From Schistocephalus solidus (lineage: Eukaryota; Platyhelminthes; Cestoda; Diphyllobothriidea; Diphyllobothriidae), in contig WEDG01002118.1 of the NCBI GenBank assembly GCA_017591395.1, positions 62,001 to 126,000 on the forward strand: 64,000 nucleotides of DNA. The letters are read 5' to 3'. Positions 1 through 11,645 of this stretch are shown one piece after another. Numbering within the stretch: position 1 is the stretch's first letter; each line of letters opens with the position of its first letter. Both the position numbers and the translations under genes were made by a program. The notes below the pieces were generated by a model. That model did no database searches and was not told the origin of the DNA. It was given only the letters and a program-made list of their open reading frames with translations.

Positions 1-3000
1 TATAAATTTTAAAAGCAAATTAAGTCTCTTACGAATGTCAATTTAAAAATAGTATAATCGGGTTTTAATAAATGGTTTTTATTTTCTAAATAAGTTGCAA
101 CTCAATCTGCTGTTGTTGTTACGATAATAGCTTAGTATCTAGAAGCTGTAACTACAATTTAATAATTACATTGTATACTTCATACGGTGCACTATTTAAA
201 TTATATAAACCTTACTAAATTAAAGGCAATTTTATGATAGTACGAAAGCTCCATATAGAAGATTTGCTGAATACTGACCATTTCAATTTATAAAGTATAA
301 ATTGTTATAAATGCGTGATTTCATAGACAAAACACTACGCAGAATGGCATTTTGAGCATGTTTTCTATTGAATTATAAATATCAATGAATGTGAAAAAGG
401 CATTTGAAAACGTACGCATATGTTGGTATCTTGTCGCAGCTGAATTTTTTTTATCCTGATGAGGAGTCTAACATCCTCACGTTAGCAATATTTCCTACTG
501 GAAAATGGCTTTAAGGAATTCTCGTTTTTTATTTTTGCGCAGAGTAATCTGTTGGAGCATTTTCGCCCCCTATCTTTCTACATTCTGTAATGTCACATTA
601 TAGAAACCCTTTATCACTTACTTAGACCAACTTGTATTTTTGCTATCTTACAACGGTTTAATGCGTCGATTGCTTTGCACGCCATAGAATAAATCACGAT
701 TTGGCTCCTGATGAATGTTCTTTATGAGGGTCCAAGGGTTCCATCTACACCTTGATTCCCACGGCCTCAACTCGACTTGTATATGAAGATTCAGTCCATA
801 GGATCGAGTTATAAAGCGACACTTGTTTAATGAGTGTCACAATACCATCATCGTAAATTAACGAGATCATTTGATCGGCGAACCCATGATTATGTAACAC
901 GTTGGCTCTGTCATAACACGGACACGGCGTATTTATTTGCGCAGATAACTAGCCTTGTGCATATTGCTCACAGGTGAATTCTAGATAACCTGCGGTAGAA
1001 CACTGCTCCAACAACGCCAATCCCACAACGTAATGCATGCACGCAATCATCACCTTTCACATATATTAGAATGGTTTATCTCGGCTTTCTAAGCATTTGG
1101 CACCTCGATGCACGTATGATCCTAGCTTGAGTCAATTTTAATGCACCAAATGGCCCTAGCCTGACGGTTCTTAACCAATTATCAGGACCTCGCGGAGTAG
1201 TTCGTGTGGCGTGGTCAATTCATGGGCTGATGATTAAGTCTGCACACACAATCAAAGAGATTACGCGCAAGCCACTATATCCTGTGTCCCACCCTCGAAA
1301 TTGTCGGTCAAACTGACAACGTGAAAAGTGTTCGGCATTTCCAAGTCAACTCTTAAAAGACGCTAGTTATTTAACAGACGAATAAACAACCGTATCACAA
1401 AATCCAAGAGCAAAATGCGTGTTGGCTCATCGATATAATTCTGTAAACTGCACTGCCTTAAAGGTCAACATTTATGAAATCATACTGCATTTTGAATTGC
1501 ACATGCGTTGTCAAGATGTTGACGGATGGTCGCAAAAATAACCGTTTACATATTTTTTTCCTAAATAAATTAACCTTGATGTGGTGGTTAACTTTAGGTT
1601 GTGGAAATTCTGGATCGAATGTTGGCAGAGAACAACTGAGGCTGATTTATTATTCCGTGGAAAGTTGCAAGGATAGCAGCTGAGCAATTGTTGTGTGTAA
1701 CGTTTTCTTTGGGAGTATGTACACAATTCTAAAATAATATATAACCTGCTGAGTGCAAAAATGGTATAAATAGGCATTGCGTATTTATTTTACTAAAAAT
1801 GTTCACTCAAACGTGATCTTCGGGAAGAATGTTTGTCATAAAAAGTACAAATAGTTGGAAGCATCAAACGATTTCATAAAAAAATTTAAACATTATTTTT
1901 TTTTACTCCAAGTGACACTCTAATGAACCAAACGTTCCGGCAGTTATTTAGTTCGAAAAACGCTAATTTTAAGAGAATCTGTTGCGGGCAGTGCGTGGGC
2001 ACGAAGTAAAGAAATAATATAAAATTGACTTTTTTACTATCCAACATTTGGAAAATAATAATATTACTTTACTGTCAGTAACTAAAGTCAGTTAACTTAG
2101 TAGGCTGAATCAGCATCCGTATTTAACTGCCAAGATCTAAAAATGATAAGGTAACGAAATCAACACTTTAAAGGTTTTCGTCATAGCCTTTTGTGCCTAC
2201 GATAGTAAATGAGAAGGTCTTTGGGGCAACCAGATGATTTAAAACTGCAGGAGATATATTGTTCACGAAACGTCATCAATAAGTCTGTAATGGCTTTTTG
2301 AGTCAAACTATTTACTTGACTAGTGTTTTATTCCTATTCAATCAGTCTACGATGCCGGATTTTTAGGGGTTATCATGCTGATCACTTGCAAAATGCATAC
2401 AATCTAGTTAAAAGCTTCTTACCTTATAGGAAAATTTATCATTGATTCCTAGCACCCTTTTACAATAAATAACCTTTTATAAAATCATAAACAAAACATA
2501 TCCTTTATTGTGCTTTTTTCTTGAGACATGGTAAGTTCTTTAAATTATATACTTAAGAAAATTGTAGCTTTCGGTTTTAAGCAGTAGTAATTATAAGACT
2601 TAACTAAGTATCTCCCAAGCCCCAAATGTGACAGCCGACAGCGTTGCTTATCATGAAAAACCATCTAACCATAGTTAGACATTAAGATGTCATTTTAGCC
2701 ATGATATTTCTGTTACATTACACTTCAAAGAAATCAAAAAATGAAATCTGGTTACATGTTTTCTGTTTCGTCGTTTACTTTGCAGTTTTGACTGTCCTTC
2801 AAAGAAACGCTACAAGATTAAGAGGAAACTAAAGTGGTGGATGCTAGAGCTCATTAAAGGTTACAATAGGCCACATGTAAAAGTGAATGTTCCTTCTTCG
2901 ACATTTTGTCTCCTGGAAAGAAACATCAGGTGCGTTGTCATAGGAAATATGCAATTCCACCTCTGCGATTACAAGCTTTTCCAGAATCGCAAGAGTTCAG

Positions 3001-3334
3001 GGCTCTTGCTTTGTTAAAATAGCAGAGCAATCCACTTCCATGTAACAAAACACTTCACTCAAATGATTGCATCATACGCTAGGTTTAGTATAATTAAAGG
3101 TGAATTCAGAGGGGTTGATAAAGAGGCAGCAGCTAGCGTATCTGACCAAATATTCAATGTTGTAAGTGGTCAAACAAGAAACTGTATAGCAATTTCCAGT
3201 AGAGTAGTTTTGCCTTTAATATACTCGCCAATGAGTGGTTTCGATTGGTGCTCCATATTTAGTTCCAGGGCACAACGGTGAGGGCATTGGAATTCTAACT
3301 AACAGCTTGCGATTTCAAGCCTCGCGTGAAACAT
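1..3334. other. Anonymous intergenic sequence
   Basis: AT-rich sequence with no recognisable gene. The stretch from about 470 to 1340 is visibly less AT-rich and more complex than its surroundings and may be an old interspersed repeat, but I see no open frame or family motif in it. The short open frames here are not protein-like. Confidence 0.5.
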
Positions 3335-3575
3335 AACATAGGTCAGTCTATGGCTGTATGATGACGTCTAATAAGCTAGAAAATTGTCATTCCATTCTCC
3401 GCGGTCTTTTTATAATGTATTTTCTGCCTATGATTTAGTCGCCTTCAAACGCCGGACAGTGGGACTCGGGATGAAGTCAAAACGGGACGTTTGTGTCCAG
3501 CCTCGCGTACGATGTGTGTCCAACTTAAACAAATAAACACTATTACCACAGGCATCTAAGCTGCGGACACCAAGC
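3335..3575 (+). repeat. SINE-like repeat, diverged copy
   Basis: The stretch near 3360-3405 (a GATGACGTC-TAATAAGC block, then AATTGTCATTCCATTCTCC and a GTCTTT) matches the tail seen near 4750, 22490 and 47560. Similarity to the 22.5 kb copy seems to continue downstream: both have a TTCTG(C/T)CTAT block and an ACGGGACG block before a TGTCC/GGGC stretch. The tRNA-like head is not visible here. Assignment rests on comparison between copies within the window. Confidence 0.4.
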
Positions 3576-4439
3576 ATTTTTTGGCGTGGGTATGATGGCC
3601 TCCAGAACACAGCTAAGGACTGAGACTTCGTTTAAAAATAAGTCACCACACCGTCTATAATACCGAATGTACTGTGTTGCCTAGTTTTTCTTTCAGATCT
3701 CTCCAAGCTCTATTGATAATGCTGCTTGCTGTATGCTTAGTACTTTATCGAATACAATCGAGTGAAATCAGCTTCTCCCTGGACGTATGGTGTCCAAGGC
3801 GAACGGGGAAAGGAATACCTAAATAGGCCTCGGGGTACTTGAATTGCGAATTCTGGCCTTTTAAGCATCTTGAGACAACCCTTCCAAGCTTCACTCTTGG
3901 AAAACCTGGGATTGGTAGCCCATAAACTTTGGTAATTTAGTGCTACGTGCTACGTGGACAGGGGGTTCTCATCAGCCGATTGCTTTAAGTCTCGTTTCAT
4001 TATTTGTAAATAATAAATGAGCAAACAACACTGCAAACTGCACTGGTTTAGATATAACTGGACATTGGATAAGACTTTTTGAAATTGAGGAAATACAAAA
4101 CACTATCTTTCGAAGATTATAATAAGTCATGATCTTATGAACAATAAATGAACAACGCCATTGAGGATCGAATGAGCGCACAACAATTTGTAAGTTACTG
4201 GAAGCATAGCAGCTCAGGATGGGTGATCTGGTTATAATACCAAAGGGGATGCGAGGACAGAGTATGCGTGTTAATTAATAGAAGACTGCTGCAGGCTTTT
4301 TCTATATTCATTCAGCCAATCATAACCCTGATTAATAGGTTTGATTGCCAACGCAAACCTGCCTTTGTACGCAGTTGAGACGGTCAAATGACAGGGTCTG
4401 GCAGAGAAGTCATCACCATTTAATCAACCTGAAGTTAGG
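3576..4439. other. Anonymous intergenic sequence
   Basis: No gene, RNA or repeat was recognised. The open frames present are short and not protein-like. Confidence 0.45.
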
Positions 4440-4565
4440 AATAACCGTGCTGACAAAGACCAGAGAGACTTTAATAGCTATTCCTGTCTCATAAGCCATC
4501 ATCAGCCAGTCCTACTCAAGCACAGGTGGCGCACCACCTGAGGGTCGCATCCGCGACTCTTTGAT
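4440..4565 (-). repeat. SINE-like repeat, minus-strand copy
   Basis: Read on the minus strand, this gives a GGTGGTGCGCCACCTG segment, then GGCTGATGATGGCTTATGAG, a run ending in TCTCTCTGGTCTTTG, and CAGC. The order matches the tail of the other SINE-like copies (GATG-GGCTTATAA, then a CATTCCAGTCTCC-like block, then GTCTTTG). With the plus-strand copy at 4690-4800 it forms an inverted pair about 130 bp apart. Confidence 0.55.
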
Positions 4566-4689
4566 CAGAGGTATGATGCTCTTACTAATAAGCCATGAAC
4601 TCGTTGTCCTGACTTGTTAGCTCGGAAATATTGTCATTCATTGCTGGAAGCTCACCGATCGTTAACGGAATTCCTTCGTCAACAGGCCA

Positions 4690-4800
4690 CGCGTTTAAGC
4701 TTTGGGTGGGGCACCAACTGTTGTTGGGTATGACTCGCCGATGAAGGCTTATAAATCAGAAATGGTCATTCCAGTCTCCCGTGTCTTTGCCTTTACTACT
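4690..4800 (+). repeat. SINE-like repeat, plus-strand copy
   Basis: It contains GTTGGGTATGACTCGCCGATG, then GGCTTATAAATCAGAAATGG, TCATTCCAGTCTCC and GTCTTTGCC. This is the clearest copy of the shared tail in the window. It lies head-away from the minus-strand copy just upstream. Only the distal half is recognisable. Confidence 0.55.
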
Positions 4801-5529
4801 AGTGGCCGCTGTGCAGCTGCTGGCAGGCTCATTAATGAGCCCGAGGGCAGAACCAGATGAAATCTCTGATGTTAGCAATATGGTTCAAATATTTATCGCG
4901 ACATTTATTGATAAGCAGTTCCAATAAAAAATGCCTATGTTGTGGATTAAAATTTAAGTGAAACGTAACAACAGACGTTTCCATTTTTTGATCGTTTTCT
5001 TGCAGCCATTGCAGAAGTTGATGAATTTTAAGGTCAAGTCAAATAATGTACACAAAAACGAGTTTTTTCACTTCTTGACCTTAATCTCATCTCAAAATAG
5101 AAAGACCACAACATTTTTTCACTCAATCTTCTTGGTAAGTTTTTTGCCTTAGCGACCTTTCTTTCGCCACTTATGCAAATAAGGTCGGTTGTTTTTGTTA
5201 ATTACTGCTTTACGGCACATATAAAGAAAACAAAAAAATGTTTATTTAGAATTGAGAACATCACTTACAGCAAAAAATAAAAATTTAGTATTTTCCCAAG
5301 TAAAATGAGAAGCCAGTGACTATAACATATATATAATGTAAAATGTTCCATTTATGCAAAAGAAGGAGTGAGTTATTTTTTTCCGCCAATTATTTGAAGA
5401 AATTTGCTCTCTATCTTTAAAGCTATTGATTTTAAACAATGCACTTTAACTTAGTTATGCTTCTGAGGTCACAGGATTAGAAAATTGGGCTATAAAAATA
5501 GACCAAAATGGGGAATGAGAACAGTTTAC
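4801..5529. other. Anonymous AT-rich sequence
   Basis: Nothing recognisable. This stretch lies downstream of the candidate exon at 5530-6326, so if that exon is real it would be intron sequence. Confidence 0.4.
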
Positions 5530-6326
5530 CCGCATCGTTTTGTAGAGTCGTTCCCTTTAAAAATACTTTGAGCATTAGCACTGTCATTGAGCCTTTCACT
5601 CCGTGGAAACTTTTTAATCGCTGGTTTAATCTTAATGGTGGACGACGCAGTTACTCTAGGGCTGTTGGCATTGTGGTCACCGCTTTCGTACACTGAATCA
5701 ACACATATATGATCTTGGCTTGAAAATAAAACGCGTTTTTGCAAGGTCTGCCGCTCAGAAGCTGTATCCACTTCCAGCATCCTTGTCATGTCCTCCGCCT
5801 TCTCAGTCACTTCTCCGCGGTTGTAGCTTACGTGACAAGTTTCTGGCTCGGTTTCCCGCAAACCTTCGCCTGCGACTTTCATCTCCTCCTCCGTCTTCGC
5901 CTCCTCCTCCTTGCTTTCACCTCGTCTCTCACGGGGACGGTAGGGCTTGCCAAGGCGATCAGGCGAGTCTGCATCGGCCGCAAGGTAGTTCCATTTGACA
6001 GAGGGAAATTTATGGTAGATCGCTGGCTGGCCGTCCTGCGTGGCCGGATGTCCACATCGGTCTGTCGTAGAATCACCGACGCCAGATTTGCCGTCGGACA
6101 AGCGTTCGCTGGTGGTTGAAATGAGCCTTTCCGACTGTGGTTTCACTGGCAGCAGGGCCCTGGGCAGAGTAGGCGCTGGTGGCGGTGGGGGGGAGGTTCG
6201 AAGTGCTATTTGCGCAAGGGTGGTTAAAAGGACAATCTTCTCTTCCACCTCCTCCTGTGGTTCTCCATCCCTACAGTTTTCAGTATCTGCTGAAAGTCGA
6301 CGATGGGGCGGTTCTAACGGTTTGCC
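5530..6326 (-). CDS. Candidate internal exon, Pro/Glu-rich protein of unknown function
   Basis: The minus strand is open for about 265 codons inside a clearly GC-richer block (about 5720-6320). The reading frame starts just after a TTTTTCGAATCAG sequence, which would be a fair splice acceptor (AG at 6328-6327). It closes at a GG|GTAAAC sequence, a plausible donor (GT at 5529-5528), exactly where the open frame meets a TAA. No ATG lies near the 5' end, and an in-frame TGA sits just upstream of the acceptor, so an internal exon fits better than a single-exon gene. The predicted protein is low complexity: a Pro tract (SPPPPPAPTLP) about 40 residues in, an acidic/lysine run (KEEEAKTEEEMK) in the middle, and a basic C-terminal part (IKIKPAIKKFPRSERL). 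No domain is recognised; it is probably disordered. Partner exons were not found. Overlapping plus-strand frames look like shadows of the same GC-rich block. Function unknown. Confidence 0.5.
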
Positions 6327-9300
6327 CTGATTCGAAAAATATCAGACAACAGATAAAAGGTAAATATTCTCACTTTTATGAGAAAACTATATCGATAAGG
6401 GGGATAAATTGCCCCTGGGCTCCTTATGCACTTTGGAACTTTATTTCACGTAGGTTCACTTCAAATCCATCATCAATTCTCATTTGGAAACATTGTATTC
6501 CCATCATTCATAATTCACTCTTGCCCGAAAAACGGATCAGCGTTAATTGACCACAAATCGACGATGCCGTTTTTTACACTTTGCGGCCGTGAACAACAGA
6601 GTGATAGTTTGAGCTTTTAAATTTTCTCAGAAATTATTTTTTGCAACTTGGAAAATAGCATTTTTTTAAGGGTAAATAGTCACAGACCGAACTTTGATAC
6701 GAATAGTTGGACTAGTATTTGTGCTTCGCGTTTGGTAATTAATTTCGTAAGTTAAACTTTTGACAGCCTGTTGTCAGCTTGTAAATATTACGCGGTTATT
6801 TGTGCATCGGTCAATGGATTTTGTGTCAAATATAATCAAATCTCGGTTTGCGCCTAAATAAACTGATCTGCTCTAACTTAAAAATTAATTTCCGAGGCAA
6901 ATAAAAAGCTACACATTCAAGACTCCAGTAAATACCAGAAAGCACACACAGAATGCTTGGGACTCACTGATGTGCAGAACCCCTCGCATTCCTGTCATTT
7001 AACGGCATAATATAGGTGAAACACGGGTGTCTGGGCTTTTAGCTATTAACGTTGCTGCCAGTATGGTGAACACGTTTATAAGGATAATTTTACTCTGGGC
7101 CCCTCGATATACTTGGGCACTTTAATTCGTTTAGTTTCAAAAACATTGAATTATGCCTTAGCCTTCTAAAATCATTTACCCACTTGGTGCTTGCTTTAGT
7201 ATTTCCCAAAAACGGGCTCAATTACCATACCAAAAACATTAACTATTTTCCTAGTACCTATCATGCATTTAATCTTTTATTTCATGTGATGTCTACCTTC
7301 CAATATACACCTGGAAACAGTTCAATTCGTAATGACTCTTAATGGCCGACATGAGCAACCTCCGTGAAATTCCATTAAAAAGGGATAAATCAACGTCCGC
7401 TACATGAAGCATGTTACAGCTGTAGAAAACAGGGCTTAAAACTACCGCTTAATTGGTAAAAAATCAAGGCATTGTTTTAAACCTATAGCCTTCCAGGTAT
7501 GGCTTTTTGTTTAAGATCAATCACGTCTGTAACAATAAATTGACTAGACTTGAAGGTGCAGAGGCGCGTTCGGTCCTTCGATAAGAAATTTGCTTTAAAA
7601 TTGCCCCCTTATTTCCTAAGCATCTATCAACAGCAAAAGGCAAAAGAACGTCATACATTAACTGGCTCTACACCGAATGAAAGATATTTGCTTTTACCTG
7701 ACTGGCATTTATTTCAACCATTTTCAAAACTATCGACTTCATGTATAGTGAAGTTAAAAAGGCTAAAAATCAGCAGGCCTTCGGAATGGATTTATTTAGC
7801 AAAAACAATCCACTCACCTTATTTTCACATTAATCGATATACTTAGTTCTTCGTTTCCATCACGCTAAGCGTTTAGTGATTACTAAGTCATTTTTATTAA
7901 AATAAATTTATATATTACTAACCGTACAAGGGGTTCTGATCTACTCAACTTTAATCCAATAATATACGTAAATGCATGCATCTGAGGTTATGTTAAATTA
8001 TATCACTTACACTTATAGAGCAGTCATTTGGTATTTCTGGTGCGCATTATCCATCATTTATGTATTATTTATGCTGGGAAAGATAGTTAACATGTCACCT
8101 ACGTTACACTCTCGGCGATATCTGACAATTTTCTTGGGCAAAAAAAATAAGTACGTATTTGAAAGAAACTCTTTTAGAGCACACTTTTACCCAGTGACAA
8201 TTTTGTATTAATAAGTGAAAAAACTTGGGTCATAATCTTCATCCTCTTTATCTTTCGTAAACAGTTTTGGAGAAAATTTGGATATCCTGAGTCTTTATTT
8301 ATTTTTTTTCCTGCAGTTTTCTGAAAAGAAAGCTTATGCAAGTTTAGAATCAGCTGATTTGCTAACGTGACATTTTATTGCGATGGATATCCGGAAGATG
8401 AGAGTTGATCTATATATTTAACTAAACAGCTCAGTCAACCGTTATCACTGAAAACCAGTTAACTTCAAGGAAGCAATTATTTTTATGCAAATCGTTGGCG
8501 CCACGACAACATTACTGATGTCCTCATTCAACATTATGCATAAATACTTTGCTGTAAACAACACTGTTTCCATTCTTCCGAAAACATCTTTTTTCGCGTT
8601 TACGTTTAGATATAACTATGGGAAAAAAAGTATCTCGGAGGGTTTTCCTGCATTTATACTGACGGTGTTTCCAGATAATAAATTATCGGGCGATTCCAGG
8701 AGTAATATGTATAATGTCCTTGTAGCGAATTCTCTGTCACCCAACTTAAAAGTTCCAATTTAAATAAAACTACACGGGACGAGCGTTGTTAGCGATAAAT
8801 ATCTGTTGGGGCACCACTTAGCGTTTTGTCGCAGTCGAGTATTGCTCTGTAGATTAAATGAAAACAAATATTCAAAAGCAAGAAAATCCTGTTTGCCTAC
8901 AAAAAGAGCGTTGTTAAAGAGATTCATGCTGAAAGAAAACTTAGAATTTAATATCACGGCATGGGTCAGCGAAATGATGGGAAGTTTTTGAGAAATATAA
9001 CAATGACAAATTAATGAACTCTCATAAGGAGTTGGACTTTGACACATAAATGGTAAGCCATCTATGCCTAGGAGGCAGAGTACAGTTCCAGAAAGGAATA
9101 TTCGTTTAGCACATCCAGAGCTAACCTTGTTACTTTATTATCCATGATGACTTACAATCGTTTACCCATTGATTTTTTATCAGCCTTTTAATTACAAGCT
9201 GGAGCAGTGTCTTGTCAGATTTCCTTCTTGTTGACATTTATCGATGTTTGGAGACGGTCAGAATCAAATATTTAGAGGGTTGTCTTGATTGTTTTTCTGC

Positions 9301-9705
9301 ATTTTACCTCGAATATTAACAACATATTTGCCCAATGCGAGAGCACATGACTAGAGCAAACCATTTTACGTGGCAAAATTATATTTCATATCATATGCAT
9401 ATGTAAAAATGGAGATTAAACGGCAGAGGAATATGCAGTTGGGCAAAAGTGTACGCAGGCTGAAACTATCAGTGCACTGTGTCCTTGCAATTTCAGCAAA
9501 GAATACCTTTTCAGGATATAAAGATAAGAAACGGCTTCGGGTTGCTTTTCATTTAAAACTTACTCAGGGGTTTCATGTGATAGAGAAAATAATGAAAAAT
9601 CAGCCCACACTGCCTCCTCCAAAGTTAATTAGAAGTAAATAAGTGATCATTCATAATAGAAGGCATATTGTATTTTAAATAATAAATTAAAGTGGTTGAT
9701 AAATA

Positions 9706-9708
<3 letters not shown>
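6327..9708. other. Anonymous AT-rich sequence
   Basis: No convincing gene, RNA or repeat. Several 60-98 codon open frames occur (for example 7550-7846 and 8485-8763 on the plus strand). Their products are not protein-like and they lack splice or start context, so they are treated as chance. Confidence 0.45.

Positions 9709-9764
<56 letters not shown>
9709..9764. repeat. (AT)28 microsatellite
   Basis: An uninterrupted AT dinucleotide run of 56 bases. It lies about 70 bp beyond the 3' end of PLE A. It is read through by an artefactual open frame encoding Tyr-Ile repeats. Confidence 0.98.
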
Positions 9765-9766
<2 letters not shown>

Positions 9767-10012
9767 CAATACAGGCATCCCAAGATATTTAATAGAAAAT
9801 TCGAAGTTCTCTGGGAAAATAGAAAGTTTTATGCATAAATGTTCGGCACTGGTTCCCTCAGCGCGTCGTCAGACTACAGGCATTGTACAGAAACAATTAA
9901 TTAATTAACCGTGGTTAACAAAGTATTCGGAGGTCGGGAGAAATCCGAGCCAATACGCGTTGAGTCCATTTTGGCATCTCATCGTGATTGGTTTTACGCG
10001 TTTGAATTTTTC

Positions 10013-10305
10013 TTAACGATTTTGTACGCAGCATCCACATTGATATGCCGGTTTATGCATGCCTAATCTGAGTACATTTCCTCCAAGAATTCACGGCCTT
10101 TTCTGATTGGGCAGATGCCAATAATCCGTGTTTTCTCCCATGCAAATGTTTGCCATTTTTCCACTGTATGCATAGTCACTTGGAATAAATGGTCTCGTCT
10201 TCTAACAGCTAATGTATGCTTGTGAAGGTGGGTTTAGACAGATTTTCCATTTTGGCCACAATAAACGGTATGATAAACGGACCATGGAATTTGGTAGACA
10301 ACACC
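10013..10305 (-). pseudogene. PLE A GIY-YIG endonuclease, inactivated
   Basis: Translating the minus strand from 10305 gives GVVYQIP, then VYCGQNGKSV (the GIY-YIG core region), HLHKHTLAVRRRD, MHTVEKWQTFAWEKTRIIG, IRKGREFLEEMYSD and ACINRHINVD. These are the ordered conserved blocks of the PLE C-terminal nuclease, including the catalytic-type Glu in GREFLE. Two in-frame TAG stops interrupt it, after GKSV and after MYSD. The frame differs from that of the RT open stretch, implying at least one indel between them. Confidence 0.8.
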
Positions 10306-10335
10306 TTTTTTTATCCAGTTAGCTAACTCTGTGTT

Positions 10336-11182
10336 AAGGCTTTACAAGCTGTGAGCTTAAATTAGATGTAGGTTGGTGTGCTACTTGTATCTGGTGTTTT
10401 TTAAGCTGTCTTTCGACAAGCTCAGATGCATTTTTAATGTATGGGATGGTTCGCTACGTCATTGTTTTGTGTGCCTGGATGGCCCTGTCGTTTGAAATAC
10501 CATTCTGTTTGGATTTTTGCCACTTCAGAAATCGATGCGCGAAGACACGCGGGTATTCATTTTTAGAGAACAAGTAAAAAGTGTTATTTAATTTTCGCTC
10601 GATAACTTCCTTCATCAAAGCAGTGTGTTTTGGCTCGATATAAGAGACTATAGACAGAACCCCTTTTGTGAGGGTTGGATGATTACTCTTAAAGTGTAGG
10701 ATGGCCTCAGAATAAGTTTCTTGGCGGTTAACTATGGTGTGGAGTGATCCATAGGTTTTCCGATGTACGAGGACATCCATATCTGGGTTTTGTCCATCAG
10801 CTTCTGCTTCGAACGTAAATTCAATTCCAAGAAAAGTGGAGGTAAGGTTTTTGTGAATCAGGTCAACAAGTTCTTTCTTGATGATGACACGCGTTTTATT
10901 TACGTATTTTAGCCACAATTTTGATTTAACGTCAGGCAGAACTATCAAAACCAATTTCTGCATTACAGCTTTGGCCACGAAGCCGGATTCGGGTGACCGC
11001 ATAGGGGCCCCTTTAAGTTGTTGATTGCATTGGCCGGAGAATGAAAAGTTGGTTTCTAGAAAAAGTGCAAGGAGTTCGAGTAAAGCATCGGCAGGTATAT
11101 CAGTGACGTAGGCGTGGAGTAGCTCTTCGGTGCATAATCCCACTAAATCAAGAGGAATTCGATGTGAAGAGCAAGACCACAC
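10336..11182 (-). pseudogene. PLE A reverse transcriptase, inactivated
   Basis: The minus strand is open from 11182 to 10454 (242 codons), then continues in frame past one TAG with IPYIKNASELVERQLKK and further family-like text. Recognisable RT pieces are FSFSGQ-NQQLKGAP (motif before the palm), MRSPESGFVAKAVMQKL, where the family normally has MGSP-SG-IAEAV-Q-L, and LWLKYVNKT, where the family has a catalytic YVDDT. Both catalytic aspartates of that box are gone (N and K). FLGIEFTFE, DVLVHRK-GSLHTIVNRQETYSEAILHFKSNHP and the IEPKH region match the end of the PLE RT domain. An upstream VSFDVVSLFTS-like piece survives in another frame, so a frameshift lies near 11180. The first codon of the open stretch is not ATG. 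Confidence 0.8.
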
Positions 11183-11277
11183 CGAAAGAAACCATTACGT
11201 CGTCAGGTGTAACTGCGAGTCCTTTTAACTTGTCTAGAAAAAAATTTGAATCTTTAATGAAGCATTCAGATTTCTTT

Positions 11278-11514
11278 GTAAGTAGATGTGGCTGGTGAAA
11301 ATAGCCACTTAGAAATTTCATAATTCGGTGCGGCGATTAAGGATACTATCGGTCGCAGTGGCATACCAGTTTTTGTGAATTTTTAAGAAGACCATATATT
11401 TTTGCAATGGTGGATTCTTCCTGTTTTAAGGATTCAGCGAGAACTTCTGATATTACTTTCCTTCCGGTAAGGCATTTTATCATTTTTCGTTTCATTTAAG
11501 AGTAAAAGCAAATT
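11278..11514. repeat. Direct repeat copy 1 (PLE A 5' fragment)
   Basis: A 237-bp segment starting GTAAGTAGATGTGGCTGG and ending GAGTAAAAGCAAATT. It recurs at 12257-12491 with only scattered substitutions and single-base indels. On the minus strand it encodes the STIAKIYGL region of the PLE finger domain. Confidence 0.9.
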
Positions 11515-11645
11515 CCCTTACGGGAAGGAAATTTATATCAGAATTTCTTTTTCAATCCTTACAACAGGAAGAACCCGCCATTGCAAAAATATATGGTCTT
11601 CCAAAACATCACAAAACTGGTATCCCCTGCGACCGATTCAATGTT
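11515..11645 (+). repeat. Inverted PLE fragment next to repeat copy 1
   Basis: Starting at CCCTTACGGGAAGG, the plus strand repeats in inverted orientation the sequence just to its left. The plus-strand translation reads AIAKIYGLPKHHKTGIP, better preserved than the minus-strand copy (STIAKIYGLLKNSQ). The GLPKHHKTGIP text is the conserved PLE RT motif. The two form a fold-back (hairpin-forming) arrangement centred near 11514. Confidence 0.8.

Larger units (their letters stand above)
9836..11514 (-). mobile_element. Penelope-like element 'PLE A', decayed
   Basis: Read on the minus strand, the order is: a partial finger segment with an AKIYGL motif (about 11420-11380), a reverse transcriptase palm (11182-10454), the post-RT linker (IPYIKNASELVERQL, then KPKH-like text, 10450-10330), a GIY-YIG endonuclease (10305-10013), and a terminal motif near 9872-9841. 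This order is diagnostic of Penelope-like retroelements. Several stops and frameshifts interrupt it, and key catalytic residues have changed. The 3' terminal motif has CTGACGA, then a hairpin with stems GCGCTG and CAGTGC, then CCGAAC; it resembles the hammerhead core carried by PLE terminal repeats. The upstream end merges into duplicated fragments (11278-12491). This copy cannot be autonomous. Confidence 0.85.

Noticed and set aside
460..500. CCTGATGAGGAGTC as a hammerhead ribozyme
   Set aside because: A CTGATGA box is present but no nearby GAAA preceded by a pairing partner of helix II, and no PLE sequence adjoins.
5720..6119. Plus-strand open frames over the GC-rich block
   Set aside because: They are shorter than the minus-strand frame, lack fitting splice borders, and are explained as shadows of a GC-rich coding block.
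9696..9908. Open frame reading through the TA repeat (Tyr-Ile repeats)
   Set aside because: It exists only because the dinucleotide run has no stop; the flanking residues are not protein-like.
11505..11535. CCCTTACGGGAAGG palindrome as a regulatory site
   Set aside because: It is the junction of the inverted PLE fragments and needs no other explanation.
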